A stretch of 62,730 nt of DNA from an uncultured Mediterraneibacter sp. (GCF_944377805.1 NZ_CALWFZ010000010.1:1-62730), one strand, 5' to 3'. Counted from the stretch's first letter, positions 8,820 to 18,450 are shown. Notes: generated by a model from the letters alone, not told the origin. Numbers and translations are program-made.

Positions 8820-11063
8820 GTGTTTGCTGATGTAATTATAGACATTCAACATGAAAAACTGGATAGAATATTTCAGTATCGCATCCCCGAAAAGATTGAG
8901 GCAAAACTTGAGCCGGGGATGGAAGTCATCGTTCCGTTTGGGAAGGGGAACCGCCGGATCAGCGGATATGTGACGGGAATCACTGAGACTTGTGACTATG
9001 ATCTCTCCAAGGTGAAGGAGATACTGGAGATCTCTGAGCGGGGAATGGAGATCGAGACCAGGCTTATTGCGCTTGCGGCGTGGATGAAGCAAAATTACGG
9101 AGGCACGATGATCCAGGCGCTGAAAACAGTTCTGCCCATCAGACAGAAGGAAAACGCCAAAGTGAAGAAGCGCCTCAGACTGCTTCTTGATAAAGACACC
9201 GCAGAGCGGCAGCTTCATTATTATCTTGAGAAAAACCAGAAAGCAAGAGCAAGGCTTATGGCGGCTCTTCTGGATGATCCGGTACTGGAATATGAACTTG
9301 TGACCAGGAAACTCAACATCACGAGACAGGTCATTCGCGCGCTTGAGGAGCAGGGCGTGCTGTCCCTGGAAACGGAGCGGGTATTTAGAGATCCGGTAAA
9401 GAAGGCTGAAGGTGTGGAAAAAGAGATCACTTATACAGCGGAACAGCAGCGTGTGATTGACTCTTTTCGGAAGGACTATATGTCGGGCGGACGGGGAACG
9501 TACCTGATTCACGGCGTAACCGGAAGCGGAAAGACAGAAGTATACATGGAGATGATACAGACCGTGGTATCGCAGGGAAAGCAGGCCATCGTCCTGATTC
9601 CGGAGATTGCCCTGACTTATCAGACAGTGATGCGATTTTACCGGAAATTTGGCAGCCGGGTGTCTATTATGAATTCCCGCCTTTCAGCGGGGGAGCGGTA
9701 TGACCAGATGATGCGCGCCCGCGAGGGCAGCGTGGATGTGATGATCGGTCCGAGGTCCGCCCTGTTTACGCCCTTTCCTGATCTGGGACTGATCGTTATT
9801 GATGAGGAGCATGAACCCACTTATAAAAGCGAGCAGACGCCGCGGTATCACGCTCGTGAGACGGCTGTTCAGCGGGCCACTGTGGAGGGGGCAAGCGTAG
9901 TGCTTGGAAGCGCCACACCTTCGATGGAAGCTATGTACCGGGCGAGGAGAGGGGAGTACCGGCTCTTTGAGATGAAAAACCGGTCCCGCATGCAGCAGAT
10001 GGCGGAAGTATATACGGTGGATATGCGGGAAGAATTAAAGAGTGGAAGCCGCTCTATTTTAAGCAGAAAACTGCTGGAACTGATGGCGGACCGTCTGGAA
10101 AAGAAAGAGCAGGTCATGCTTTTTTTAAACCGCCGGGGATATTCAGGGTTTATCTCCTGCCGGGAATGCGGATATGTAGTCAAGTGTCCTCACTGCGACG
10201 TCTCCCTTTCCGTGCACAGAGACGGGATTATGCGGTGCCATTACTGTGGATACGAGAGACCGAAGGTTACAGTGTGTCCTGAGTGCGGCTCCCGTTACAT
10301 CGGGGAATTCCGCGCCGGAACGCAGCAGATTGAAGATCTGGTAAAAGAGCGCTTTCCCGGAGCAGGAGTGCTTCGGATGGATATGGACACGACAAGGCAG
10401 AAAGATGCTCATGAGAAAATTCTCTCGGCGTTTGCCAATGAGGAGGCGGACGTGCTGGTCGGAACCCAGATGATCGTGAAAGGACATGACTTCCCCAATG
10501 TCACCCTGGTGGGAGTTCTGGCCGCGGATATGTCGCTTTACACCGGAGACTACCGCTCGGGAGAGCGCACATTCCAGCTTCTTACCCAGGCAGCAGGAAG
10601 AGCGGGGCGGGGAGACCGTTCCGGAGTGGCTGTGATTCAGACTTACGATCCCGGACACTATGCTGTCAAGACGGCGGCGGCACAGGACTATGAGGCGTTT
10701 TATGAAGAGGAGATACGATACCGGGAGCTGATGGGCTACCCGCCTGTGGAACATCTTCTGGCGGTTCTTGTATCTTCCGGGGAGGAAACGCTTCTGGAAA
10801 AAGGCTGCCATTATCTGAAGGCCTATATTTTGCGGGTGACAGAAAGACTGAAGAAAAACGCGGGAGAAGCGGTGGAAGTACAGGTGATCGGCCCCGCCAG
10901 CCCCGGAATTGACAAGATAAAAGACATCTACCGCAGAGTGATCTATATAAAGTCAGAAAACTATGGGGCGCTGGTTGGGATAAAGGACAGGATTGAGCAA
11001 TATATTGAAATAAATTCAGGGTTTAATAAGATACGGGTGCAGTTTGACTTTGACCCGATGTAG
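8820..11063 (+). CDS. priA: Primosomal replication-restart helicase PriA
   Basis: DNA helicase that reloads the replisome at stalled forks. The 747-residue protein has the N-terminal 3'-end-binding domain (FADVIIDIQ...LDRIFQYRIP), a superfamily 2 helicase core with Walker A GVTGSGKTE near residue 232 and DEEH, and an eight-cysteine zinc region between helicase lobes (CRECG, CPHC, CHYCG, CPECG). The later GTQMIVKGHDFPNVTLVGV and QAAGRAGR motifs match helicase motifs V and VI. The start is GTG, with GAAGGAAAG upstream. It lies between murE and def, a common Clostridia order. Confidence 0.95.
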   Translation: MFADVIIDIQHEKLDRIFQYRIPEKIEAKLEPGMEVIVPFGKGNRRISGYVTGITETCDYDLSKVKEILEISERGMEIETRLIALAAWMKQNYGGTMIQALKTVLPIRQKENAKVKKRLRLLLDKDTAERQLHYYLEKNQKARARLMAALLDDPVLEYELVTRKLNITRQVIRALEEQGVLSLETERVFRDPVKKAEGVEKEITYTAEQQRVIDSFRKDYMSGGRGTYLIHGVTGSGKTEVYMEMIQTVVSQGKQAIVLIPEIALTYQTVMRFYRKFGSRVSIMNSRLSAGERYDQMMRAREGSVDVMIGPRSALFTPFPDLGLIVIDEEHEPTYKSEQTPRYHARETAVQRATVEGASVVLGSATPSMEAMYRARRGEYRLFEMKNRSRMQQMAEVYTVDMREELKSGSRSILSRKLLELMADRLEKKEQVMLFLNRRGYSGFISCRECGYVVKCPHCDVSLSVHRDGIMRCHYCGYERPKVTVCPECGSRYIGEFRAGTQQIEDLVKERFPGAGVLRMDMDTTRQKDAHEKILSAFANEEADVLVGTQMIVKGHDFPNVTLVGVLAADMSLYTGDYRSGERTFQLLTQAAGRAGRGDRSGVAVIQTYDPGHYAVKTAAAQDYEAFYEEEIRYRELMGYPPVEHLLAVLVSSGEETLLEKGCHYLKAYILRVTERLKKNAGEAVEVQVIGPASPGIDKIKDIYRRVIYIKSENYGALVGIKDRIEQYIEINSGFNKIRVQFDFDPM

Positions 11064-11124
11064 TGAACCGCCCCTGCGCTTATGACGGCGGTATAGAATA
11101 TACAGTGTGAAAAGGAGACGAAAT

Positions 11125-11637
11125 ATGGCAATCAGACAAATCAGAGAAATAGGCGATGAGATATTGACGAAGCAGTGCAAATCCGTTCCGAAGATGACGC
11201 TTCGCACAAAGATTCTGATCGGTGATATGCTGGAGACGATGTATGAATACAACGGCGTCGGTCTGGCGGCTCCTCAGGTCGGAGTTCTCAAAAGAATTGT
11301 GGTGATCGATGTGGGAGAGGGACCGATTGTGCTGATTAACCCCGAGATCATCGAGACTTCGGGGGAACAGACAGGAGAGGAAGGCTGCTTAAGCGTGCCG
11401 GGAAAATGGGGCATTGTGACCCGCCCTCAGTATGTGAAAGCGCGGGCGCTCAACCAGGAGATGGTACCGGTGGAAGTGGAGGGAGAGGGGCTTTTAGCCC
11501 GCGCTTTGTGCCATGAGATCGATCATCTGTCAGGAGAACTTTATGTAGACAAGGCGGAGGACGGCCTTCATGATGTCTCTTATCATGAAGAGGATGAAGA
11601 CATGGATGGAGACGAAGGAGAAGAGACGGAGGAGTAG
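11125..11637 (+). CDS. def: Peptide deformylase
   Basis: Metalloenzyme that removes the formyl group from nascent protein N-termini at the ribosome. The three deformylase motifs are present: [19 protein letters not shown] and HEIDHLSG (metal-binding His-Glu-x-x-His). I start at ATG 11125, which sits properly behind AAGGAGA and gives [11 protein letters not shown]; an in-frame GTG 18 bases upstream lies before that ribosome site. The 170-residue protein ends in a strongly acidic tail (about 20 residues rich in Glu and Asp) that is longer than in many homologues. fmt follows by four bases, a functional pairing. Confidence 0.95.
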   Translation: MAIRQIREIGDEILTKQCKSVPKMTLRTKILIGDMLETMYEYNGVGLAAPQVGVLKRIVVIDVGEGPIVLINPEIIETSGEQTGEEGCLSVPGKWGIVTRPQYVKARALNQEMVPVEVEGEGLLARALCHEIDHLSGELYVDKAEDGLHDVSYHEEDEDMDGDEGEETEE

Positions 11638-11641
11638 AAAA

Positions 11642-12580
11642 ATGCGAGTGATCTTTATGGGAACCCCGGAGTTTTCCGTGGGAACGTTAGAAGCGCTGAT
11701 TGCCGCCGGACATGATGTGTGTCTGGCAGTGACGCAGCCGGATAAGCCGAAGGGCAGGGGCAGAGAGATGCAGGCGCCCCCGGTGAAGGAGCGGGCGCTG
11801 TCTTACAATATCCCGGTCTATCAGCCGAAAAGAGTACGGGAGTCCCGGTGCGTGGAAGAACTGAGAAAATATAACGCGGATGTGATCGTTGTAGTGGCTT
11901 TTGGACAGATTCTGCCAAAATCTATACTGGATATGACGCCGTACGGATGTATCAACGTACACGCGTCTCTTCTTCCGAAGTACCGCGGAGCCGCTCCGAT
12001 TCAGTGGGCGATTATCGAGGGAGAGACCGTGACGGGCGTCACGACAATGCAGATGGATGAAGGACTGGATACAGGCGACATGATCCTGAAATCGGAAGTG
12101 CCCATTGCCGCGGATGAGACCGGCGAGAGTTTACATGACAAGCTGGCAGAAGCGGGGGCGAAACTCTGTGTGGAAACGCTCAAGAAGCTTCAGGATCAGA
12201 CTGCGGTGTTTGAAAAGCAGGGCGAGAGCCCAACGGCTTACGCGGCGATGCTGACAAAAGAGCTGGGAAATATAGACTGGTCCCGCACGGCGGTACAGAT
12301 TGAACGGCTGGTGCGCGGCCTGAACTCCTGGCCAAGCGCCTATACGCACTGGAGTGGAAAAGTAATGAAGATATGGCGCGCGAAGGCCGAGGGAAGAGGG
12401 GCAGGACAGGATGCTCCGGGAACGATAATTTCTGTCGGAAAGACAGATTTTGCCGTACAGACAGGGGATGGTATCCTGCGTATCCTGGAAGTCCAGACGC
12501 CGGGGAAGAAGCGGATGGAGACGGGCGCATTCCTGAGGGGGAATACAATAGAACCGGGAACTGTTCTGGCGAGAGAATGA
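11642..12580 (+). CDS. fmt: Methionyl-tRNA formyltransferase
   Basis: Transfers a formyl group from 10-formyl-tetrahydrofolate to initiator Met-tRNA. The 312-residue protein starts MRVIFMGTPEFSVGTL, with the formyltransferase signature HASLLPKYRGAAPIQWAI and the C-terminal Fmt domain (LTKELGNIDWSRTA, GLNSWPSAYT). The start at 11642 is chosen over upstream in-frame codons because the family N-terminus begins there and GACGGAGGAG sits just before it, inside the end of def. It makes the formyl group that Def removes. Confidence 0.95.
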   Translation: MRVIFMGTPEFSVGTLEALIAAGHDVCLAVTQPDKPKGRGREMQAPPVKERALSYNIPVYQPKRVRESRCVEELRKYNADVIVVVAFGQILPKSILDMTPYGCINVHASLLPKYRGAAPIQWAIIEGETVTGVTTMQMDEGLDTGDMILKSEVPIAADETGESLHDKLAEAGAKLCVETLKKLQDQTAVFEKQGESPTAYAAMLTKELGNIDWSRTAVQIERLVRGLNSWPSAYTHWSGKVMKIWRAKAEGRGAGQDAPGTIISVGKTDFAVQTGDGILRILEVQTPGKKRMETGAFLRGNTIEPGTVLARE

Positions 12581-12621
12581 CGGCAGCAGTTCCGGCTCTG
12601 TGAATTCGGGAGGTTGATATT

Positions 12622-13323
12622 ATGCTTTTTTACTATTATGACTGGACTTATATTCTTGTGCTGATCGGAGCGGTGATCTGTATTGCCGCGTCGGGAAGGG
12701 TGAACAGTGTCTTTTCCCGTTATTCCAGAGTGGGAAGCCGGACAGGGCTGACCGGAAGGGAGGCTGCCGAGCAGATCCTTCGCAGAAATGGAATCTATGA
12801 CGTACAGGTAATCCATATTCCGGGGAATCTGACAGATCATTACAATCCCGGCAAAAAGACGCTTGGGCTTTCGGATACAGTATATAATTCCACTTCCGTG
12901 GCGGCTGTTGGTGTAGCGGCCCACGAATGCGGCCATGCGGTGCAGCATGCGTCCGGGTATGTGCCTCTCTCCATCAGGGGAGCACTCGTGCCGGTGGCGA
13001 ATATCGGCTCTATGGCGGCGTGGCCTCTGATCATTATCGGCCTTCTGATGAACGGCCAGACGGCGGTTATGTTTATCAACCTGGGAATTCTTTTGTTCTC
13101 TGCGGCAGTGCTCTTTCAGCTTGTGACTCTTCCGGTTGAGTTCAACGCCTCAAACAGGGCAGTGAAAGCGCTGGAAACTTCGGGAATGCTCTATCCGGAT
13201 GAGGTGGCTTCGGTGAGGAAGGTGCTGCGGGCGGCAGCGCTTACTTATGTGGCGAGCGCGGCGGCTATGATTCTGCAGCTGCTGCGTCTTATTATCATCG
13301 GAGGAAGAAGAAGGAATGACTAA
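12622..13323 (+). CDS. Membrane zinc metallopeptidase, YugP-like
   Basis: A 233-residue membrane protein of the putative neutral zinc metallopeptidase family (YugP). An N-terminal hydrophobic segment (YILVLIGAVICIAA) is followed by a soluble part with the zinc motif HECGHAVQHA and then three further hydrophobic helices. Family members lie widely in this def-fmt-rsmB neighbourhood of Clostridia, but no natural substrate is known to me. GGGAGG precedes the ATG. The end overlaps rsmB by eight bases, so translation of the two is probably coupled. Confidence 0.87.
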   Translation: MLFYYYDWTYILVLIGAVICIAASGRVNSVFSRYSRVGSRTGLTGREAAEQILRRNGIYDVQVIHIPGNLTDHYNPGKKTLGLSDTVYNSTSVAAVGVAAHECGHAVQHASGYVPLSIRGALVPVANIGSMAAWPLIIIGLLMNGQTAVMFINLGILLFSAAVLFQLVTLPVEFNASNRAVKALETSGMLYPDEVASVRKVLRAAALTYVASAAAMILQLLRLIIIGGRRRND

Positions 13324-14674
13324 AGCGATCAATGAACGGGAGATTGTTCTGGCGGTTCTGATGGAAGTGACAGAGAAAGGACAGTACAGCCACCGGATTC
13401 TCCGGGATGTTCTTTCAAAATATCAGTATCTTGATAAGAGGGAAAGAGCATTTATCACAAGAGTGACTGAGGGAACTCTGGAGCATATGATCGAGATTGA
13501 TTATATTCTGGACAGGTTCTCAAAGGTAAAAGTAAAGAAAATGAAGCCGGTGATCCGCAATCTTTTAAGGAGCGCGGTATATCAGATCAGGTATATGGAC
13601 AGCGTGCCGGACCGGGCGGTATGTAACGAATCCGTGAAACTTGCGGTGAGGAGAGGGTTTTCCGGACTGAGAGGATATGTAAACGGCGTACTCCGGGCTG
13701 TGGCGCGGGGGATTGATGCCGTAGAGTATCCAAAGGACGTGATGGAGAGAATGTCTGTGATGTATTCCTGCCCTGTGTGGATTCTAAGACTGTGGAATCA
13801 GACTTACGGTCTGGAGCAGATCGAGGCGATGCTGAAAGACTTTCAGAGGGAGAAACCGCTTACGATACGATGCTGTCTGAACCGGACGACACCGTCGGAC
13901 TTAAAAAAGCAATTGGAGGCGGAGGGGCTGACGGTAAGCGGACATCCGTACCTGTCTTATGCCCTGCAGATCTCAGGATATGACTATCTGGAAGATCTGA
14001 AGGCTTTTCGGGAGGGACTTTTTGTCGTTCAGGACATCAGTTCCATGCTGGCCGGAGAACTGGCGGCTCCGAAGAAAGGAGCGAAAGTGCTCGACGTCTG
14101 CGCGGCGCCGGGAGGAAAGGCTCTGCACGTTGCGGAAAAGCTTTACATAGAAGGTGAAGGACATGTGGAGGCACGGGATCTGACGGAGTATAAGACAGAG
14201 CTGATCCGGGAAAATATCCGGCGAACCGGACTTGACAATATTACGGCAGTGTGCCGTGACGCGTCTGTCCTGGATGAAACAAGAATCGGATGGGCTGATG
14301 TGGTGATTGCTGATCTGCCCTGTTCGGGACTTGGCGTGATCGGGAAGAAACCGGATCTGAAATACAATGCCACGCCGGAAGGCATTGAGAGCCTGATCCG
14401 TCTGCAGCGAAAGATCCTGGAGTGCGCGCAGGCTTATGTGAAGCCCGGAGGAACGCTTCTCTACAGTACATGTACGATTAATGCCGGTGAGAATATTGAG
14501 AATGTACACTGGTTCCTGAACAAATATCCGGATTTTTCTCCCGGTACTATCAGAGAGAGCCTGTGCGAGCAGCTTTCAAAGGACGTTGTGGAAAAGGGGT
14601 GCATTCAGCTCCTGCCGGGAATGCATAACAGCGACGGATTTTTTATCGCGAAGCTGACAAAACGGAGGAAGTAA
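13316..14674 (+). CDS. rsmB: 16S rRNA cytosine-967 C5-methyltransferase
   Basis: Methylates C967 of 16S rRNA with S-adenosylmethionine. The 452-residue protein has an N-terminal NusB-like RNA-binding domain (about 1-140) and a C-terminal Rossmann methyltransferase with the SAM motif DVCAAPGGKALH. It also has the two cysteines of RNA m5C enzymes, in DLPCSGLG and YSTCT. Length and order are standard. The start overlaps the yugP-like gene by eight bases, and rlmN follows six bases after the stop. Confidence 0.94.
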   Translation: MTKAINEREIVLAVLMEVTEKGQYSHRILRDVLSKYQYLDKRERAFITRVTEGTLEHMIEIDYILDRFSKVKVKKMKPVIRNLLRSAVYQIRYMDSVPDRAVCNESVKLAVRRGFSGLRGYVNGVLRAVARGIDAVEYPKDVMERMSVMYSCPVWILRLWNQTYGLEQIEAMLKDFQREKPLTIRCCLNRTTPSDLKKQLEAEGLTVSGHPYLSYALQISGYDYLEDLKAFREGLFVVQDISSMLAGELAAPKKGAKVLDVCAAPGGKALHVAEKLYIEGEGHVEARDLTEYKTELIRENIRRTGLDNITAVCRDASVLDETRIGWADVVIADLPCSGLGVIGKKPDLKYNATPEGIESLIRLQRKILECAQAYVKPGGTLLYSTCTINAGENIENVHWFLNKYPDFSPGTIRESLCEQLSKDVVEKGCIQLLPGMHNSDGFFIAKLTKRRK

Positions 14675-14680
14675 GGACTT

Positions 14681-15733
14681 ATGAAAAAAGACATCCGTTC
14701 CTGTGGATATACAGAACTTCAAAAAGAGATGGAACATCTCGGTGAGAAAACGTTCCGTGCGAAGCAGGTATACGAGTGGCTGCATGTGAAGCTCTCGGAC
14801 AGCTTTGATGAGATGACGAACCTCTCGCTGAACTTAAGAGAGAAACTCAAAGAAGAGTATGAGATCCTGCCGGTATCCCTTATGGAGCGCCAGTCATCAA
14901 AGATCGACGGCACGAACAAGTTTCTGTTTCGCCTGAAAGACGGCAATATGGTAGAGAGTGTACTTATGAAATATAAGCACGGTAATTCGGTCTGTATCTC
15001 GTCTCAGGCCGGATGCCGGATGGGATGTGTGTTCTGCGCTTCTACCATAGGCGGCCTGAAGCGTAACCTGACAGCCTCGGAGATGCTCGGACAGATTTAT
15101 CAGATTCAGAAGATCACAGGGGAGCGAGTATCCAATGTAGTCATCATGGGGACGGGAGAGCCTCTTGACAATTATGACAATTTCGTAAAGTTTATCCATA
15201 TTCTGACGGATGAGCACGGCCTTAACATCAGTCAGAGAAATGTGACGGTTTCTACCTGCGGCATTGTACCCAATATGCTCAGGCTGGCCCGGGAGGGCTT
15301 TCAGATTACACTTGCTCTTTCCCTGCACGGTTCCACCCAGGAGAAGAGAAGGAAACTGATGCCCGTCGCCAACAAATATGACCTGTCAGAAGTGCTTGCC
15401 GCCTGCGACAGTTATTTCGAAGAGACCGGACGCAGAGTAACCTTTGAATACAGTCTGGTTCACGGAGTAAATGACCGGGATGAGGACGCGGAAGAACTGA
15501 CGTCCATATTAAAGCCGAGAAACTGTCATTTGAATCTGATCCCTGTGAATCCGGTAAGAGAACGTCAATTTGTACGGCCTAGCAGGGAAAATGCCCTGAA
15601 TTTCAAAAATAAACTTGAAAAAAGCGGAATAAATGTTACTATAAGAAGGGAAATGGGCTCTGATATCGACGGAGCCTGTGGACAGCTCAGACGCCGTTAC
15701 GCGGAGGAAGAGATGACAGTGGATAAGACATAA
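14681..15733 (+). CDS. rlmN: Dual-specificity 23S rRNA/tRNA adenine-C2 methyltransferase
   Basis: Radical-SAM enzyme that methylates A2503 of 23S rRNA and A37 of some tRNAs. The iron-sulfur motif is GCRMGCVFCAST (C-x3-C-x2-C). The C-terminal MGSDIDGACGQLRRRY contains the cysteine that forms the methyl-transfer intermediate. The family segments MGTGEPLDNYDN and ALSLHGST are also seen. At 350 residues it is normal in length. It lies in the rRNA-modification pair with rsmB and is followed ten bases later by the phosphatase gene. Confidence 0.96.
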   Translation: MKKDIRSCGYTELQKEMEHLGEKTFRAKQVYEWLHVKLSDSFDEMTNLSLNLREKLKEEYEILPVSLMERQSSKIDGTNKFLFRLKDGNMVESVLMKYKHGNSVCISSQAGCRMGCVFCASTIGGLKRNLTASEMLGQIYQIQKITGERVSNVVIMGTGEPLDNYDNFVKFIHILTDEHGLNISQRNVTVSTCGIVPNMLRLAREGFQITLALSLHGSTQEKRRKLMPVANKYDLSEVLAACDSYFEETGRRVTFEYSLVHGVNDRDEDAEELTSILKPRNCHLNLIPVNPVRERQFVRPSRENALNFKNKLEKSGINVTIRREMGSDIDGACGQLRRRYAEEEMTVDKT

Positions 15734-15743
15734 GGAGACAGAT

Positions 15744-16487
15744 ATGAGGACATTTTCGATTACAGATGTAGGTATGGTACGACAGGTGAATCAGGATTAT
15801 GTCTATACGACAGATAAGCCTCTGGGTATCCTCCGGAATCTTTTCGTAGTCGCAGACGGTATGGGCGGACATCAGGCGGGAGATTATGCTTCCAAATATA
15901 CGGTAGAAGTGTTGAAAAGAGAATTGAAGATGAGCGAGGGCGAGGATGTGGAGAAATGTCTGGTCAGCGCCATCAAGACCGCCAACCGTGAGATCATCAA
16001 AGAGGCGTCCGGAGATGAACACCTGAAGGGGATGGGAACGACGGTTGTGGCGGCAACCATCATGAATCAGATGATGTATTTTGCCAACGTAGGGGACAGC
16101 CGGCTGTATCTGATTAATCAGGGAATACAGCAGCTTACAAAAGACCATTCTTTAGTCGAGGAGATGGTCAGACTTGGCGGGATCAAGCCGGAGGAGGCCA
16201 AACACCATCCTGATAAAAACATTATTACGAGAGCCATAGGCGCGAAAGCGGATGTAGACGTGGATTTTTACGAACATCGTCTGAAACGGGGAGACATCAT
16301 TCTGATGTGTACAGACGGACTGAGCAATATGGTGGAGGACGAGGAACTGTTCCACATTGTTCAGGGAGGAAGAGATATTGTAGAATCCGGTCAGGCTCTG
16401 GTGGAGGCTGCAAAAGAAAACGGCGGTACTGACAATATAGGGGTTGTCCTTGTGGAACCGTTCGCAGATGAGGTGAGTGTATTATGA
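15744..16487 (+). CDS. prpC: PP2C-type Ser/Thr phosphatase (PrpC/Stp)
   Basis: Metal-dependent phosphatase that reverses phosphorylation by the partner PASTA kinase. The 247-residue protein carries PP2C motifs: the N-terminal DVGMVRQVNQDY, VVADGMGGHQAGDYAS with the metal-binding aspartate, GTTVV, FANVGDSRLYL, DHSLVEEMV, MCTDGLSNMV and the C-terminal GGTDNIGVVLV. No membrane segment is present, so it is cytosolic. It overlaps the kinase gene by four bases (ATGA-type junction), which implies coupled translation. GGAGA precedes the ATG. Confidence 0.93.
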   Translation: MRTFSITDVGMVRQVNQDYVYTTDKPLGILRNLFVVADGMGGHQAGDYASKYTVEVLKRELKMSEGEDVEKCLVSAIKTANREIIKEASGDEHLKGMGTTVVAATIMNQMMYFANVGDSRLYLINQGIQQLTKDHSLVEEMVRLGGIKPEEAKHHPDKNIITRAIGAKADVDVDFYEHRLKRGDIILMCTDGLSNMVEDEELFHIVQGGRDIVESGQALVEAAKENGGTDNIGVVLVEPFADEVSVL

Positions 16488-18388
16488 TTAAAGAAGGAGT
16501 AGTATTAGGGAAAAGATATGAGATACTGGGGCGTATCGGTTCCGGCGGCATGGCTGACGTATATAAGGGAAAAGACCATAAGCTCAACCGGTATGTGGCG
16601 ATCAAGGTACTCAAAAGCGATTACCGGTCAGATCAGGTATTTATCAAGAAATTTTTAAGTGAGGCCCAGGCGGCGGCGGGACTGATGCATCCGAATGTAG
16701 TCAATGTCTATGACGTGGGACAGGACCGCGGTCTGTACTATATGGTGATGGAGCTGGTAGAGGGCATCACTCTGAAAGACTATATAGAGAAAAAGGGCAG
16801 AATATCTCCAAAAGAGGCTGTCAGCATTTCGATCCAGATGGTGTCGGGACTTCAGGCGGCTCATAATCATCACATTATACACAGAGATATTAAACCGCAG
16901 AATATTATCATCTCAAAAGACGGCAAGGTGAAAGTGACAGACTTCGGCATTGCCCGTGCGACGACGTCTACCCAGACGATCAGCACGAGCGTGATGGGGT
17001 CTGTTCACTACACCTCCCCAGAACAGGCCAGAGGCGGCGTGGTAGATGAGAAAAGTGACATCTATTCCATTGGTATTACCATGTATGAGATGGTGACAGG
17101 ACATGTGCCATTTGACGGAGACTCTACGGTCTCTGTGGCGCTCAAGCATCTTCAGGAGGAGATCACATCTCCCGCCGAGGAAGTATCGGATCTTCCGTAC
17201 AGCCTGGAGTGCATCATTATGAAATGTACTCAGAAAAACCCGGCGCGGCGCTATCACGACTGCGCTTCCCTTCTCGTAGACCTAAAGCGCTCTCTTGTAG
17301 ATCCGGATGGGGATTTCGTGTTTGCGGCAGGGGCAGCGGGAGCGGCCGATTCTGACCGCACAGTCGTTATGTCCACAGAAGAACTCGAACAGGTTCAGGG
17401 GCGCAGATACAGTGACGATAACGATTATGACGATGACGAAGATTATGACGATGATGAATACGACGATGACGACAGCGATGCCGATGACAGAAGATACAGT
17501 GATCGCAAACGGAGAGGAAAGAACAATGTAAATCCTGATACTAAGCGGATCATGAAAATCCTTATGATCGTTGCCGGAGTGGTGGTGGCACTGCTGATCC
17601 TCTTCCTTGTAGGCAGCGCGGCCGGATTCTTCAGCGGTCCGGGGCTGACTCAGCAGGAAGAAGAAATGGTATCCGTACCTGATTTAAGAGGGATGACCGA
17701 GGAGGAAGCCAGAAGAGAGCTTGAGGGTACAGGCCTCGGGCTGAAAGTGTCAAATGAGACCCAGCCTTCCAACCAGTACGAGGAGGGCGAGATCATGAGC
17801 CAGGATCCGGCCCCTGATCAGGAAGTAGAAGCCCATACGACCATTACGGTAGTCTTAAGCAGCGGCGAGGAAGCGAAAACAGTTCAGGTGCCCAATGTAG
17901 TCGATCGGTCGGAGGCTGAGGCAGAAAGGACCCTTCAGGCGGCGAATCTGACAGTTGTGCAGGGGGAAGCACAGTACAGCGACAGTATTGCTGAGGGAAA
18001 TGTCATTTCCAGCAACCCGGCAGCAGGAACAGAAGTGGAGGAAGGCACAGAGGTGACCATTGTAGTCAGCCTTGGAGCTGAGCCTGCCACAGTACCCAGC
18101 TTAAGAGGTAAGACGGCGTCAGAGGCCCAGTCGGCGTTACAGAACGCAGGACTCAACGGAAGCTCCAGTGAGGAGTACAGCGACAGTGTTCCGGCAGGGC
18201 AGGTTATCTCCCAGAGCATTTCCGCAGGAAAACAGGTTGATAAAGGAACAACAGTGGAGTATGTGGTGAGCCGGGGGCCGGAGACGAAGTATGTCACAGT
18301 GCCCAACCTTATCGGACGAACCGAATCAGAGGCAAGGCAGGATCTTCCGTGGAAGAAGGAACTTCTGTCAGCTTCACGATTAACCTGA
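16484..18388 (+). CDS. prkC: PASTA-domain Ser/Thr kinase (PrkC/StkP), last repeat frame-shifted
   Basis: Membrane sensor kinase that binds muropeptides or lipid II outside the cell and phosphorylates cytosolic targets. Kinase domain about 1-275: GSGGMADVYKG loop, K41 in VAIKVL, HRDIKPQN near 133-140, DFG and GSVHYTSPEQA. A very Asp-rich linker (about 312-345) precedes one transmembrane helix (about 356-380). PASTA repeats 1-3 are complete. The fourth begins VPNLIGRTESEARQ (to residue 619) and then runs into an unrelated 15-residue tail. The next frame, from 18337 to a TAG at 18450, reads AGSSVEEGTSVSFTINL, the expected end of a PASTA repeat. About 30 residues plus the frame are lost. The protein is probably still functional. 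Confidence 0.9.
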   Translation: MIKEGVVLGKRYEILGRIGSGGMADVYKGKDHKLNRYVAIKVLKSDYRSDQVFIKKFLSEAQAAAGLMHPNVVNVYDVGQDRGLYYMVMELVEGITLKDYIEKKGRISPKEAVSISIQMVSGLQAAHNHHIIHRDIKPQNIIISKDGKVKVTDFGIARATTSTQTISTSVMGSVHYTSPEQARGGVVDEKSDIYSIGITMYEMVTGHVPFDGDSTVSVALKHLQEEITSPAEEVSDLPYSLECIIMKCTQKNPARRYHDCASLLVDLKRSLVDPDGDFVFAAGAAGAADSDRTVVMSTEELEQVQGRRYSDDNDYDDDEDYDDDEYDDDDSDADDRRYSDRKRRGKNNVNPDTKRIMKILMIVAGVVVALLILFLVGSAAGFFSGPGLTQQEEEMVSVPDLRGMTEEEARRELEGTGLGLKVSNETQPSNQYEEGEIMSQDPAPDQEVEAHTTITVVLSSGEEAKTVQVPNVVDRSEAEAERTLQAANLTVVQGEAQYSDSIAEGNVISSNPAAGTEVEEGTEVTIVVSLGAEPATVPSLRGKTASEAQSALQNAGLNGSSSEEYSDSVPAGQVISQSISAGKQVDKGTTVEYVVSRGPETKYVTVPNLIGRTESEARQDLPWKKELLSASRLT

Positions 18389-18450
18389 GACCGGAACCCC
18401 AGACCGGTGATGATTCGGGAGACTCCGGCGGGAACAGCACCTCGCAGTAG
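18337..18450 (+). pseudogene. Out-of-frame 3' remnant of the kinase's fourth PASTA repeat
   Basis: In the frame one base behind the kinase frame, this stretch encodes AGSSVEEGTSVSFTI, then NLRPEPQTGDDSGDSGG and a short Ser/Thr-rich end before TAG. This matches how a PASTA repeat and its C-terminal tail end, as in repeats 2 and 3 of the same gene (AGTEVEEGTEVTIVV). It shows that an internal deletion of non-triplet size removed the middle of repeat 4, or that the assembly is wrong here. Confidence 0.75.

Noticed and set aside
17415-17520. The Asp-codon run in the kinase gene as a non-coding repeat or CRISPR-like array
   Set aside because: It stays in frame within the kinase, has no spacer structure and reads as an acidic linker.
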